64,000 nt of DNA from Alviniconcha marisindica (taxonomy: Eukaryota; Mollusca; Gastropoda; Provannidae): positions 622,501 to 686,500 of the forward strand of contig JABMCL010000813.1 of assembly GCA_018857735.1 (NCBI GenBank), in the 5' to 3' direction. Positions 1 to 26,500 of this stretch are shown one piece after another. Position 1 is the first letter of the stretch, and each line of letters starts with the position of its first letter. The notes beneath the pieces are model-generated. The model was not told the origin of the DNA. It worked only from the letters and a program-made list of their open reading frames with translations, and ran no database searches. Position numbers and translations under genes: made by a program.

Positions 1-765
1 GCTGTAATTTGGCATGGTACTCATTCTTTGTGCCGTCAATACTATATGCACTAACTTTTTCACTGTTTCCAAATTTGTTGGCCTGCACTTTTTGTGAATT
101 TGCGGCATGACATAGGCCGAGTGCAAGCAGACACGAGTTCAGTTCTGACTGACTCACAGAGAGTCTGTGACAGTGAGACTGACACAGCAAATTATGTGAG
201 ATCGTCAGTGAAAGCAGAGTGTGCCTTTTTCCTTTTCTTTTCTGTGCCACATGCATTGCCACTGTATTCAGTGTTGAAAGTACTGTTCAGGTGTATGTTT
301 TCCAAAAAGTTGTGTTTGATTTTTGGCAGTTTGGTTTTCATTGTTTTCGCGCGGAACCCGGTCTGAACACTGTTCACTCAGTAACACAGTAACACGTGTG
401 TGCAGTCGTTTCCTGGCCCCCAACCCCTTCTGTCTCCCCCCCCCCCCCCGCCGCTTGCCCCCTCCCCTCGCAGTCTCCCTGTCTCCAGAGACAGTGTCTT
501 CTAGACCTGTCCCTAATCTCCCAGGTTCACATACCACCAAAAGACTTCTTTTCTCTCCTGGGGGGAGGGGGGAGGGGGCATCACTCAGGAGGGTTGACAT
601 AGGTGGTCCACTGTCGGTTTTACAGAAACTGAAGCTAAAGCTATTAGATTACATTGTTCATTTATGATGCAAATAGGCCTCTGTGTGTTCTTCTTGAAGT
701 AGACCAGCTCAATCAACTGTCCTGAGATTTATCCCCCCCCCCCCCCCCCCATATAACTGCTGTGA
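1..765. other. Gene-free 5' flank / ADH5 intron 1 or upstream
   Basis: No exon is recognised here. The stretch holds C-runs and G-runs (around 438-450, 561-580 and 732-750) and no convincing start codon followed by a donor that would supply the few-codon first exon of ADH5. That first exon may lie outside the window. Short open frames here look random. Confidence 0.5.
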
Positions 766-15178
<14,413 letters not shown>

Positions 15179-15783
15179 AGAAAAACAGCTGGGGTTGAGG
15201 ACTCACATCCCGTCTGTCAACGACATCCACTTTCTTCAGATTTATTGATGAGCACCAATGTTTGAAATTTCTTCCTTGTTGAATGTGTTGTGCACAATCT
15301 TTTTTAGTTGCTGTAGTATTTGGGTCAGTTGGCCTGTTTAAAACGAGTTGTCTGTGAAAATTGTATTCCTGGAAAGTGATTTAAATTCACAATTACATTG
15401 CAATATTGGTAAGACCAGTATTTCACATTACAGCAGTTCACAGTATGCTGAAGAATCTGGAATTTACATGTCAGTAGCAGGGTTATGGGTTAGTTTTTCT
15501 CTTGGATCGATTTTCCGTCTTCCAACAATCCTGGACATTTTTTTTTAAATTATATAATTCATCCATCTGTAGAAAATTGTCAGGTTTGTTCTCAACAAGA
15601 TTACCTGCCCGTTGATGCCCTTGTTCTGAATCTGCATTTTCATGCAACTACATTTGACAAGGATTGAGACAACTGGTCAATTTATTCCATGTGGAACACT
15701 ACACTCCTGCAGTCTTGGCATGTTTTTATCAGTTATTGACATAGGTAAATTAGCAGTCTTTATCTACTTCACAAGAACTTTTG

Positions 15784-15789
15784 AATAAA
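15784..15789 (+). other. Polyadenylation signal candidate for ADH5
   Basis: AATAAA about 600 bases after the ADH5 stop and just before the tail-to-tail boundary with the ATF4 gene. An earlier aataaa overlaps the stop codon region (15173-15178), too close to be the main signal. Confidence 0.5.
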
Positions 15790-16039
15790 TATTTTCACTG
15801 AAAAAGGCTGTGAATGGGTCAGAGTTTGATTGTGAACTGGACACCCAGCACTTGTTGCCAAAATGTAACCATTGTCAATGAAGCCAATTTCCACGTAGTT
15901 ATCTCAACATCTTGCATGCAACAATGGACAACACTACCAAATGCACAACACAAGCACCCACAGATTCAAACAACATAACCATGGATGGCACAAACAAGCA
16001 CACTGCATTTAACTCAACACCTGTTGCACCGTTTTCAAG

Positions 16040-16045
16040 TTTATT
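16040..16045 (-). other. Polyadenylation signal candidate for the ATF4-like gene
   Basis: AATAAA on the - strand about 600 bases after the ATF4 stop. Another - strand AATAAA at 16350-16355 is nearer. The interval from the ADH5 signal to this one is only about 250 bases, so the two genes converge tightly. Confidence 0.4.
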
Positions 16046-16130
16046 ATCATGGACTCTATTTACATATTCACATCATTTACTGGTATCATCATGCAATTCC
16101 TGCGTTGTGCAATATATGATGAAAACAAAC

Positions 16131-16262
16131 CGGGGTGGGGTGGGTAGGTAGGTGAGAGAAAAAAAAGATCAGAGATTACCGGGGTGGGGGGGGGGGGGGG
16201 GGTAGGTAGGTGAGAGAGAAAAAAGATCAGAGATTTAGGTTAAGGTGGGGGGGGGGGGGGGG
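16131..16262. repeat. Duplicated G-rich segment
   Basis: Two copies of ggtaggtaggtgagagaaaa...gatcagagatt, separated by ccggggtggg G-runs of 15-18. It lies in the putative ATF4 3' UTR. On the transcribed strand this gives C-runs. Confidence 0.8.
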
Positions 16263-16641
16263 TGTTGGGTAAATCTTGGAAATTTAAACAAGTTCACCCA
16301 GACAAAATATTGTTGGGGATGGCACAAAAAATTATTCCTGTACACACATTTTATTTAGCTGTATACGACAACTTGAAAACTAGGCTTGGGGACAAGGGAG
16401 AACTAAGACAACAGTACAAAATCATACCAATACTTCACATATTTACAATATGAAGTAAAAGCTGGGGCAGGGGGCAGAACTGAGACAGCAACAGGAAAAA
16501 AGAGCAGACCATTCACCTATTTACAATAGGATGAACTGAAAACTGGGGCAAGAGAACCAAAGCAACAGTGATGGGAAAAAATAACACGAGCCAATTGGTG
16601 CAATGCAAGTGTCACAGCGATGGGGTTTTGTGTAGCAATGT

Positions 16642-18235
16642 TTAGCGCTTGAGAGGAGGAAGTCCCCTTGCTTGCCTGACCTCATGAATCAAGTCCTTCA
16701 TGTATTTTATTTCACGCTGCAACTGGTCAACTTTATCCTTCAAATCCTTGTTAACACTTTCTAGCTGGTCTTCCTCAGCCTTTTGAAGATCTGACTCTAC
16801 CTTCTTCTTCATGCGATACCGAATTGCAGCATTCTTGTTCTGCAACTTTTTTCTGTCTTTTTTGCTCATCAACTCCAGCTCAAGCTCACTTGGGTTTGGA
16901 CTAATGCTAGCAGTCTTTTTGCGACCTTTGGACTTTGTGCCCTTTGAAGATGTCCGTGGCCTACTGTAAGGAGTGCTCCTAGCTTTCTGTTTCACATTGG
17001 ACACAACCTCAAACAAATCTGATGCGCTACAACCTAAGGATCCGTCTTCACCATACAGACTTGAGGTGTCAACTGTTGAAGGTGGAGATGAGGCTGCTGA
17101 CGAAATGATGCTCTCAATTTCATCTGGCGACAGTGGCTCTTGAAAGCACTCTACTTTCCCTGCACCTACTTCATCCAAGATGGGCACCTCTTCAGCAGTA
17201 AAGTCAATTTCTGGAGCCACTTGTGCCTCTGGTGAAGAGGGAGCTGATGGTGGGGGCGACTTGATCCTGACCAGCTCCAGGAGGTCAGTCGTCTGATGTT
17301 GCAGCAAGCTTTGCAGAAGCGGAGCAGCCACAACCTTGGGCTCAGGCGTCTTTTCCTCCTCCTCCACAGCCTGGACAGGTGTGTTGAAGGAAAGGGCTGG
17401 TGCATTGAAGAAGTCGTCATCAAGAAGCAACGGAATGGGCTCTGCAATGCCGAGGCCATCATCAGGTACCGGAACCTCCAGGTACTGCATCAAGTTTGAC
17501 TGCTCCATCCATTCCATGCCCCGGAAGTTACCTGTAGCATACAGCACAATCCAGTTTAATCACTCATGCGATAACCTCCATTATTAATGCATCAAATTTG
17601 AATTTAGACCGCTCATTTTTTGCTCTCCTCAGCATGCATGCCATTGATATTTTTATTTTCATCATCAAAGCCTGCAACGCCTTCACTTTATAAAAGCTGT
17701 TCACATAAAGTCGGTCAATACCAAGATTGCAAGATTCTGCACAAGCACTAAATAACACCAACATTTAGATGAACACTGCAAAAAGGCCTTCTCTCCCATG
17801 TTGACCAGGGATCACAGCCAGATTCCAAGCATTGTAGAACCCACTAGCCTTGGGAGATTCAATGCAAGTTCTCCAAAAAACATTGGGTTAATGATGAAAA
17901 TAATATCAAATCTGGCTAGCCAACTTGAAAGAATTACCTATTCATTTCTGTCAGAAATGCAGCCAGTATTTCAGTAAATGTTGCTGAAAACTAAAGGACA
18001 ATCGTGTTCTAAATAACAAACAAGCTGCATTACCTTCCTGTGAGGAGTCCAGCAGGTCATGGAGCACGTCGACCTGCGGATCATCCAAAGGCTTGGACTT
18101 GATGCGGAACTCTTGCATGCCATCTTGGGCCTCCGTCACCTTGAGGTCATCGAAGTGGTTGACGGCGTACGTCTGCTCTGGGGCCCAGCCGTCCCCCAGC
18201 GCTATGAACTCTTCCATGGCGAACATATCCATCAT
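16642..18235 (-). CDS. ATF4: ATF4-type bZIP transcription factor (363 aa, 2 coding exons)
   Basis: Master regulator of the integrated stress response; activates amino-acid synthesis, transport and redox genes when eIF2alpha is phosphorylated. Coding exons: 18034-18235 (start MMDMFAMEEF) and 16642-17531, joined by a split glycine codon (donor gaag|gtaatg, acceptor ctacag). The bZIP occupies residues ~291-363: basic region KKDRKKLQNKNAAIRYRMKK, then a leucine-type zipper ending LQREIKYMKDLIHEVRQARG, where the IxYMKDLIxEVRxARG end is the ATF4/ATF5 signature. The N-terminal ~280 residues are acidic and Ser/Pro-rich, consistent with activation domains; a canonical DSGxxS degron is not evident. The second in-frame ATG (18232) has the better context (A at -3, G at +4). 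A longer frame upstream starts only at TTG and is not used. ATF5 is the alternative name, but length and leader structure fit ATF4. Confidence 0.92.
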
Positions 18236-18736
18236 CGGTTTTGGTGAGGCGATCAAGGGATGAAAACTTCGTAAATTTGTCGTCGTAGGTGATTCTTGCT
18301 GTCAACGGTGGTGCCAGTGCGGCGTGAACATCTCTGAGGGTGCTGAAAACGAAGACGAATCACCCTGTAAAGGTCAGTTTGGCTCCCGGGATGCATATGG
18401 AAGTCGATCAAAGGATCGCAAAAGCTTCCTTAAACATGTACTTAATACAAAGTGCAAAATAATTGTTCTAAAGTATATAATGCATTTTGATTTATAAACA
18501 TTACCTACCCGCGGTTATCGTCTGCATAAAAAAACATCCAATATTACCTACTAATTTACCTTCCACGCGATATTGCTGCTTTTCCAATTCCATACAACAA
18601 ACATCGCGCAGTCCATTTTTCTTTTCACACTATTACAGGCCTACTATTAGTAGTAAATTCAAATCGAATCCACCAGTAAACAGCGAGACAAAAGTAGTGG
18701 GCTCATGGCCTAAAGTTAGAAAAGTACTTACGCCAT
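18147..18736 (-). promoter_or_regulatory. ATF4 uORF2: 66 codons, overlaps the main start out of frame
   Basis: Starts ATGGC at 18736-18732, is cut by an intron (donor GC|gtaagt at 18731; acceptor ttttcag, exon resuming at 18342), and continues in frame to TGA at 18149-18147. It passes over the main ATG (18235) by 89 bases in another frame. This is the layout known from vertebrate ATF4 (long inhibitory uORF2 overlapping the CDS). Length and overlap are close to the mammalian values (59 codons, 83 bases). It is expected to block ATF4 translation in unstressed cells. Confidence 0.82.
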
Positions 18737-18850
18737 ATTTGTTGTGTGCGGGTGCACGAGCGGTTGCCCGGTGCAGTCGTTTAGGCAGTCATTTTCCCAA
18801 ACTTGTTCTGTCTACTTTCTTCTTCGGTCGTTAGGAAGGGAATGGCGCGG
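18732..18850 (-). other. 5' leader exon of the ATF4-like gene
   Basis: Non-coding first exon inferred from the strong donor (aaatatggc|gtaagtac) at 18732 and from the uORF pair that only becomes open when this exon is joined to 18342. The transcription start is not determined; the upper boundary is approximate. Upstream sequence has CG-containing motifs (cgtgacacgtccgtg). Confidence 0.6.
18781..18792 (-). promoter_or_regulatory. ATF4 uORF1: three codons (MTA stop)
   Basis: aaaATGACTGCCTAA on the - strand, good context (A at -3). It ends 44 bases before the uORF2 start. Vertebrate ATF4 also begins with a three-codon permissive uORF1 that lets ribosomes resume scanning; the same role is inferred here. 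Confidence 0.8.
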
Positions 18851-19554
18851 GCACGGACGTGTCACGAGGAGAAACGTGCGAGATTACAATGGATTCTTCC
18901 GCCTGTCCAACACACCACATTGATGTGTAAAAAATTGGTTTAAATTCAGCACGCAATACTTTCAAAACTACCGTTAATGGGTGTGTTTGTATGTATTTTC
19001 TATGTAAACACAAAATTATAATAATTTTGTCAGTTGCCAAACGAGAACTAATTTGTGTCTCGGAAATTACTTTTACGTCTGATAGTACTGCGGTTTGGCA
19101 CGTTGCATCAGAAAATTTTGGCAGCTCGCCAACTCCATTCGGTCATACACTAAAAATACAATCTATAAAAATAACTCGATTGTTGATTGGCTACACTCTG
19201 ACATTCACGGGGACGTAACTTGACAAGGTCAAATATTTGTTACCTATCGACTTCACAGCATGCCTGTGATGACCCAAGTCGCTCCTGGTCAGAGGTCTAA
19301 AAGTGTGTCGTTCCGTTTTTACTCCAAAAACTTAATAAACCTAAAATACTTACAAGGACAGCATAAACAATGGGTTCGTTCACGATACAGCTAGTCCCAA
19401 CTTTGTACGCAGTCTACTCTGGTCCTTGATTAGCCAGTGCAACACGCTAGACATCAAGATTCGTATTTATTTAACTTGTTAAAATTACAGGCATATATGA
19501 TATAATCATTGGCAACCGTTATAGTTAGGTGGATCTGGAAATAACTGATACAAT

Positions 19555-19830
19555 CAAAAGCCAGCTCAAGACATTTCCCTTCTCAGAATATTTCAGTTAA
19601 ACCACATTGTCTTTCACTCCCTATCAGTCTGTAGTGTATGTGTGTTCGTGCGTGTGTGTGTGTGCATCTTTTGCATAATTATGCTTGAACACTTGTCGAT
19701 ATATACATTTTTTAAATTTATTTTTTTGAATAACATTTTCCATCTCGATGTACGTTATGTGTGTATGCTTGTTCAGCGCTTTGAGCCGCAGGGTAGGCGC
19801 TTTACAAATTACCTTTATTATTATTATTAT
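19555..19830 (+). mobile_element. Truncated 3' end of the same CR1/L2-like element
   Basis: Matches 13100-13410 nearly throughout: aaagccagctcaagacattt, the GT tract, tgcataattatgcttgaaca, tttgaataacattttccatc, and cagcgctttgagccgcaggg-taggcgctttacaaattacc, ending in (att)n. It is 5'-truncated just inside the last ORF2 codons, as is typical of target-primed retrotransposition. Confidence 0.8.
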
Positions 19831-21719
19831 GAGAATCGTGTTTTCTCTACGACCTCTGTGAATGAATGTGAGAAGTACTGGTAAGGGGTTTTGATTGCAA
19901 CAGTTCACAACCTGCAGCCAGTCCCCACCACTGCGGCATCAATATCGAGAGTGTGGATTTAACGTAATTAGCTGTCTATTTATTGTTTTAATAACACCCA
20001 AGGCACTGGCCAAGGACTTGAAACTGCCGACAGAGCCAAGTCTTTGGCAGCAAGATGAACCGGACATAGGACAAGACACAAAGTATATGGCTGAGTTTCA
20101 ATACGAGCGAAACATGCGAAAACGATCTTTTAAACTTTAATAATATATGACTTTCCTTAACATTCCCACGACTGAGGCTGTCTGATCTGACTGCACTGGG
20201 GTGGCCGTAACCTGTCTGAACCAGTTCAGTAGTAGAAATTAGAATGTGGGTCATTACTGACGTGAAACACAATCCAACTAGGTTAAACCCGGCTCGTGAC
20301 GTGCTTCGGTCACGTGTGTCTTGACATAGATCATATTTGCAAGCGGCACTCGCTTGCGCGACAATTAGAGTGTAGAAATGTGTAAATATTTGCGCTTATC
20401 TGAAATTCTGTGGGTAGGAGATATAGACCAGGTCAAATTAGCTGTTTTCCTTTGAATTAAATAAAGAAGTACATCACTTGACCTGAGATAACGGTACGAT
20501 TTACTGCTTCTGAAGTTCAACAACTTACACACCACTGGTACTGAACACTTTAGTCACACTGCGTTATTTCATTGACTGATTTTATAATCATTACTGCTAC
20601 TCTCTTCACTGAGTCTCTCTCCCTCCACCCCCACCCTCCTCCACCCCATGCTTCTCTCACACACTCAGTGTATTATATCTATCATGTATTGATATCCAAG
20701 TTAAAAAGGTACAATAGGTGCACAATTTGTCACCATGCGTTGGTGTCAAAACGTGTAGATATTGCCGCTGCACGTTTTATCACCTTGGTCACCCGCATCC
20801 TCAAACCTCCAAGGGTTTTAAGCTCATTCCCATTTGATGAATGTGTGGTGGGATTATGGGATCTGTTTACATGTCATTCTCTCTATTTTTTGCTTTTAAT
20901 ACTTGGCCCTTGTGGAAAATTCAGCAGCTGCAAGAGCAGCATCGCCTGTTCAGTGTGTGTAGTATTTTCATGTGTCCAAATAATAGTATGGCTGCCAGTG
21001 TCTGAGATTTTTTTAACATGTGCACAGGTTGATGCATGCAATCGCACATGGGGGCTGTATAGACACTGTAAGAGTGCACCTGAAGTCAAGTCTGAGAGAA
21101 AAATCCCATGCTGCACTGGGGATTCAAACCTGCCTCAGTATTGTGCCTGGATTTTCAACTGAACTGGAATACCAACTGAACTATTCATGTTCCTATATCT
21201 GTAGAGAAACACTGTATAGCTTTTGTGCATTGTTACTCCTCCCCCCTCCCCCTTTGTGTTAAATGAAATATAATGAAAGACATCTAGAGCTCTTAAGGAT
21301 TTGTGCAGGAAAAATAACCATTATTATTATTTGAGTTGTGTTTTACCCTCTGAGTTTCATGGTTCACTGAGCATTTAACTCACAATGTGTGCCTTCTTTT
21401 CAGCCCTGGGTCACTTTTGCATCCTAACTGTAAAAACACACAATTAAACCTGTTACATTGTTCCCACTGCATTGACCAACAGCACATGCTGTGTGCATAG
21501 AACAGCCCCAAACAAAACAACAGTAGTATGCATCAGGCCAGCTGTGTTGTTGCCAGATTATGTACATTAGAGCTATGGTGGATCCACGTTATGTTACGCT
21601 ACTAGTCCTTTATGAATCTAACTTTCAAACTCGATAGTCACTCTCCAACAAAAATCTTAATTTTCAGTTATTTTGCTCTCTTTTAACCATTTGACTGAAA
21701 CATTTTGAGGGGAAAAAAA

Positions 21720-21885
21720 CGAAATAGAATGAGGCCCTACGGAGGATGTACCTCTTGTGGAGTTTATGTACCTTGTATTTACACTTGTGCCAGGTGAGAG
21801 TTACCGTAGGTGACTCAGGTCTTTGTTGTTGTACTCATGTTACATCTTTCAAGCGTTTATCAACTCCCTTGTGTTGAAACATTTT
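21720..21885. mobile_element. Short foldback (MITE-like) element, copy 3
   Basis: gtatttacacttgtgccagg, then gttaccgtaggtgactcagg, then tctttgttgttgt and tcaactcccttgtgttga. Reverse orientation of the motifs at 6060-6260 and 6425-6700. Confidence 0.55.
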
Positions 21886-22153
21886 GAAATGGCTACCCTG
21901 TTTTAAACTGTTAAAGAAAGCACAATTTACATACACATCACTGAGCATATTAGCTGGTCAAGGAGCTAGACAACTCACTGACATTATGCAGTGTTACACA
22001 CACACCAATAATGAACACTGCATTGTCTGTCTACTTACCTATGGGATTTTATGCTTTGCATCAATACTGACTGTTGGATTTTGTGTACTTTTGAGGGCTG
22101 GGATGCCACGGTTCTCTCAAAGAAAACTTGACACATATATATGAAATCACAGG

Positions 22154-22159
22154 TTTATT
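22154..22159 (-). other. Polyadenylation signal candidate for the TRAF6-like gene
   Basis: AATAAA on the - strand, about 1.4 kb downstream of the TRAF stop codon. The intervening sequence is A-T-rich with no competing gene. Confidence 0.4.
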
Positions 22160-23201
22160 CTGGACATATGTACAAAAAAGCAAAGACAACACAGAAAGAC
22201 AGACAGGAGAGTAAAGAGAGAAATGCAGACAGGACAGACAGAAACAGGGAGTACTTTTTTTCCCTTCCTGTTTATCATTGATGCTTATTTAATTCCAGCA
22301 GTAGTTAGAATTGGCTTGACTCTGCAAAACTGATTTTCAGGTCATACAAGCACTATATGATTGGATCATATGATATATTTCACTAATACAGGTTATTTAG
22401 CACAATTTATATCGTTTCAGCACAACAGTGGCGTTATTACAATATGAAGTAAAGGGTACTTATTGTGTACCCAAACCAAGGTAGTAACAAAGAATATGGA
22501 CAAAAACTTTTGATTTTAACTGTCTCTTCCTTCGCATGGCTTTCCACTTTTTTTCTGCATGTATCTAATATGGTCATAATAATAGCTGGTCAATAACTTC
22601 AGTGACATTTTACACATGAAATTTAAATGCACTGTACAACTGCAATTCTTCTCACAACAAATGTTTAGCTATTAAGGGAAAAGGGATCTAAATCAAATGA
22701 ACAGGTCTAAATTCAGTATCAGTCCCCTAAGTCTTAAGACAAGAGACACTGGGCAACATAATTATTAGCCAAATGATTCTGATAGTGTAAAAGATAAAAT
22801 CATGCAGAAAACCAAGTGATTTGAATGCTGGACTGTAAGAGATGAGTTAAAAGCCATTTATTAAAATACATGTGGCTAGTTGATAATGCTGTACATGATT
22901 TAAAATGACAAACACAAACCACAAATAGTATCATTAAAAAGAAGACATTATGATATAAAATGACAGGTTCTTGTATTACAATTTCAAGTCAAAATACTAC
23001 ACAAAAACATGTATCACAGATAAAAGAGTTTTGGACAGGCAGGAAAAAGAATTTCAAGACAGGGCAAAGAGAAAATCTGTACATTTATAAAAACACTGAA
23101 CCTTTAGCTTTATAAAAGCAAACAAGAAAAATTCAGACCATTAAAAAAACAAAAAAGAGAACAGCCTAATGGTAATAAGTGATTTTTAAATAATTAAAAC
23201 C

Positions 23202-23365
23202 CTAAGCTGGACAGGTGCGTTCATGTTCTAACGTGTTTGTGTTTGTGACCCCCCTCACACTTACTGTAGGTTCACACTGAACAACCATGTTCACATCAAA
23301 GAACAGAACATTGGTCTTGTTGTAAGTAGGTGATAGCTCTTTTTGTTTTATGGATAGGTGATTAA
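23202..23365 (-). pseudogene. Duplicated fragment of the TRAF terminal exon
   Basis: On the - strand, about 50 codons starting SIKQKELSPTYNKTNVLFFD mirror the end of the true last exon ([20 protein letters not shown]), including the shared GVTNTN near the C-terminus. Homology begins at cataaaacaaaaagagct and ends near the stop. It lies ~170 bases downstream of the TRAF stop, in the presumed 3' UTR. Its reading frame is still open but substitutions (PCEIAVSAS to QCEPTVSVR) and a missing residue suggest decay; use as an alternative terminal exon is possible but no clear acceptor is seen. Confidence 0.75.
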
Positions 23366-23537
23366 CACAGAGCTTCTCTAAGATGCCCAGATTCCTCATA
23401 TTTGTTGATTATGTAGCAACAGAATAAAAAATAATCTAAACGACTTGTGTCACCAGGCAAAATGTGCGCTACACATGGAAAGACCGTTAGCAAATGTAAC
23501 TGGATGAATGACAGCTCTTCCACTCCGTTATACAGTT

Positions 23538-26500
23538 TCATGTTGAGAGAGGTGAGACCAAGATGTTTGTGTTCGTGACTCCACTCGCACTTACAGCGAT
23601 TTCACACGGGCTGACCATGCTCACATCGAAAAACAGAACATTGTTCTTGTTGTATGTTGGTGACAGAAGCTCCTTCTGTTTTATGAAGCGTGTTCGCCCT
23701 CGACTGTTTGCTCGTGCATTGATGCCGCCCGTGTGATTGCGAGGAATGTCTTTGCAGTTGATGACTGTGGAAACGTGGCTGTTGGAAGAGGTGCGACTGT
23801 TATTCTGAGCTATCAGCGTGACTTTGACTTGTCCATTGAAAGGAAACAGTATTTCCTGGTCAAACTCTCCCTTCTGGAGCACAACAAACACAGAGGAGAA
23901 GGTGTCCTCTCCATCACAAACACCTCGGAAATCCAACCTTAGTCGCATCTGCAACACACACAATTAACAAAACATAACACGGTTCCTGCAAACTGTTCAA
24001 CCCCAAATTCACCAGCTTCCATGACCCTTTTCTTTTCAAAAGTCAAAAACCAGGTTCAACAGACTTCTGACCTACTCCCTCTATGTGATTCATGCCGCCC
24101 TTCACTTCACAATCCGGATGTCAAAGTACTGCCATTTCACGGTTATAATAAATATATGAAGTATGACGTTAACAAGCTAGTTATTCTCAAAGTCCATCAG
24201 GAATTAACAGGCTTGTCAGGCTGACAGGAAAAGTCAAAATTCACAAATTTTCAAAGAGCTTGGTTGAATTGTTCATTATTCACACAATCTCAAGGCTTTC
24301 AAAATTGTAGATCATTCTCCCCAAACTTTAGAAGACTTTGGTTGAATTATTCATTATTCACAGAATTTCAAGGCCTTGAACACTGCAGCTCATTCTCCCC
24401 AAAGCATCAAAGACCTTGGTTAAATTATTCATTATTCACAGAATTTCAAGGCCTTAAAATCGGCAGATCATTTTCCCCAAAGTTTCAAAGACTGCAGGAA
24501 CCCTGTCTTAATTCAAAGGAAGATCTGTCCATGATGACTGATCAGACAAGTGGTTGAAGGACAATTTTTGCAGCTGGTTTTATTTGAAGAAATCAATCTA
24601 ATTTCCCATGGGAAATATTGCCAATTGCTTACACACCCATGCAAGCATACAGTGACAGGAACAGTGGCTAATCTACTCTTGGAAAAATGTCCTAATAAGC
24701 CCAGCACAATTCCAGGCACTGTACAATGCCAGCAATGCCTTCAGCTAGCTAATAATGGCATATTGTGCTTGCTATTAAACATGATCACAACAGAGGATGG
24801 CTCTTGATACCCCTGCCCTTGACATTTTGTTCTCTGCGTCTTGGATTCGATCACTCCTGCGGAAGAGGTGACCAAAGCATGAGCAGGAGATGTTAGCGTT
24901 GCTGTGTACAGACCTGGTATCCAGGGCAGGAGGAGTAGAAAGGTGGACTGAAGACCATGCTGGGCAGGGGCTGCAAGTTGTTCATGTCCAGTTTCCACAG
25001 CAAGCGGCCACTGATCGTCCGGTCCCTCAGCTGCTTCATCGCCAGCGTGTGCTCCACCATCTGGACGCTGGTTTCAGCTAGTTTTCTGCACATTTTCACA
25101 GCAGTTACAAGGCAGTGGCACCACGATTCCATTGCAGAGTTCTATAGGTGCAGGTTACACTGGTACTGTTTTCATGACAATGCTGAAGAAACTTCTAGCA
25201 AATAAGGTGGAAAACATAATTATGTGTCTTCCCAAGTGCGGTGAAACCATTTTGAACTGAACTGATCTAGGGGGCACATCATCATAATAGGTATAGTTGG
25301 GTTTTGTTGAGATATATTCTAATAAACATGCTGCAGTGAAGGCACCTTGTAATATGTAGTTAATCACAATTGCTTTTATGTTTGCATTAATGTGTTATAT
25401 AAATCTTGTAAACTCTTCCCCACCCAACTAATACACACAAATCTGATTCCACACTGAGGCAGAAACAAAGGAAAAAAGAAACACGGAAAGAAGGAAACAA
25501 AGGGGAAAATGTAATGGAACATTTACTTTGTTTATTTTTTTAAAATGCCGATGGTAAGGGAGGCAACTTATTTCGGCACAAGCAATTGGGTGAAGTGTCA
25601 TATATGTATTACTTCCCTTGGATGTACATAATACTGTACTTAGTTGGTGCTTTGACCACAGTCAATCACATAGGGTTCTATTAGCACTAAATACAATATA
25701 CATACATGTACATATATATATTATACAAAGGACGTTGGATATGTGCATTTCATCACACACACACACCCCTCTTCTTGAATACACCTGAATATGTCTGGGA
25801 TCCCTACCTCAGGAAGGACACGTAGTGACTGACACCTGAGAGGATCCAGCGAAATGCAGCAAGACTCGTTGCTGGTGACTACAGGTTCAACACCCCTGGC
25901 AATGTTCAGAAACTCATCAAACTCAGTCTACCCTCCTTACAACATAACGCCTGCAGCTCCGCCTCACGTTTTCTGCAAGGTGGTTGCGGGGCTGGCGCCA
26001 GCCACACCAGTTCCTATCTCCCAAGAAACCAGGTCGCTTAATATGTGCAAGGAACATCCCTGACAACCCGCATTCTTTGTGCAAATTGCTGTGGACTGGA
26101 ACCATCTTGACAACACCATGGTTCATGCTGACTATGAACAGTTTTTGAATTCTTTATGGCCAGCAAAGGTCGTTTTAACACTGTCCAGTCCCCCACCATT
26201 GCATTTATGCCAGATACCAGGATGCTGCAACATACCCAACAGATACAGATCCACACACACACACCACAAATCTGTACATTACTGGTGATACGTTGGTAGA
26301 ATGAGAAGAAAGAAAACGACAAACTAGCAAGCAGAATAGAAGAGGTGGGTGTTCAGTTTTGACTTCAAAGAAGAGTGTGAAGAAGAATGCCTAACAGAGA
26401 AAGAGTTCCAGATCACAGGTCTGATGTATTCAAAAGGGTTCCTTGTATATACGTTGAATGCCACTTTTCCATTTCCAGGCTTGAACAAGCATACCCTTTG

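Larger units (their letters stand above)
18851..22140. other. Gene-free interval between the ATF4-like and TRAF6-like genes
   Basis: No exon with family similarity is seen. It holds a retroelement 3' end (19555-19830), a foldback copy (21720-21885) and a CG-containing inverted motif near 20296-20320 (cgtgacgtgcttcggtcacg). The 196-codon open frame at 20572-21162 has no recognisable domain. Confidence 0.6.

Noticed and set aside
18236..18256. Longer N-terminus for the ATF4-like protein
   Set aside because: The longer frame begins with TTG, not ATG; two ATGs follow at 18235 and 18232.
20296..20330. Inverted cgtgacgtg...cggtcacg as a regulatory site
   Set aside because: Interesting CRE/E-box-like sequence, but it is more than 1.4 kb from any recognised gene start and short enough to be chance.
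20572..21162. 196-codon open frame on the + strand
   Set aside because: No family similarity; hydrophobic stretches look like T-rich sequence translated.
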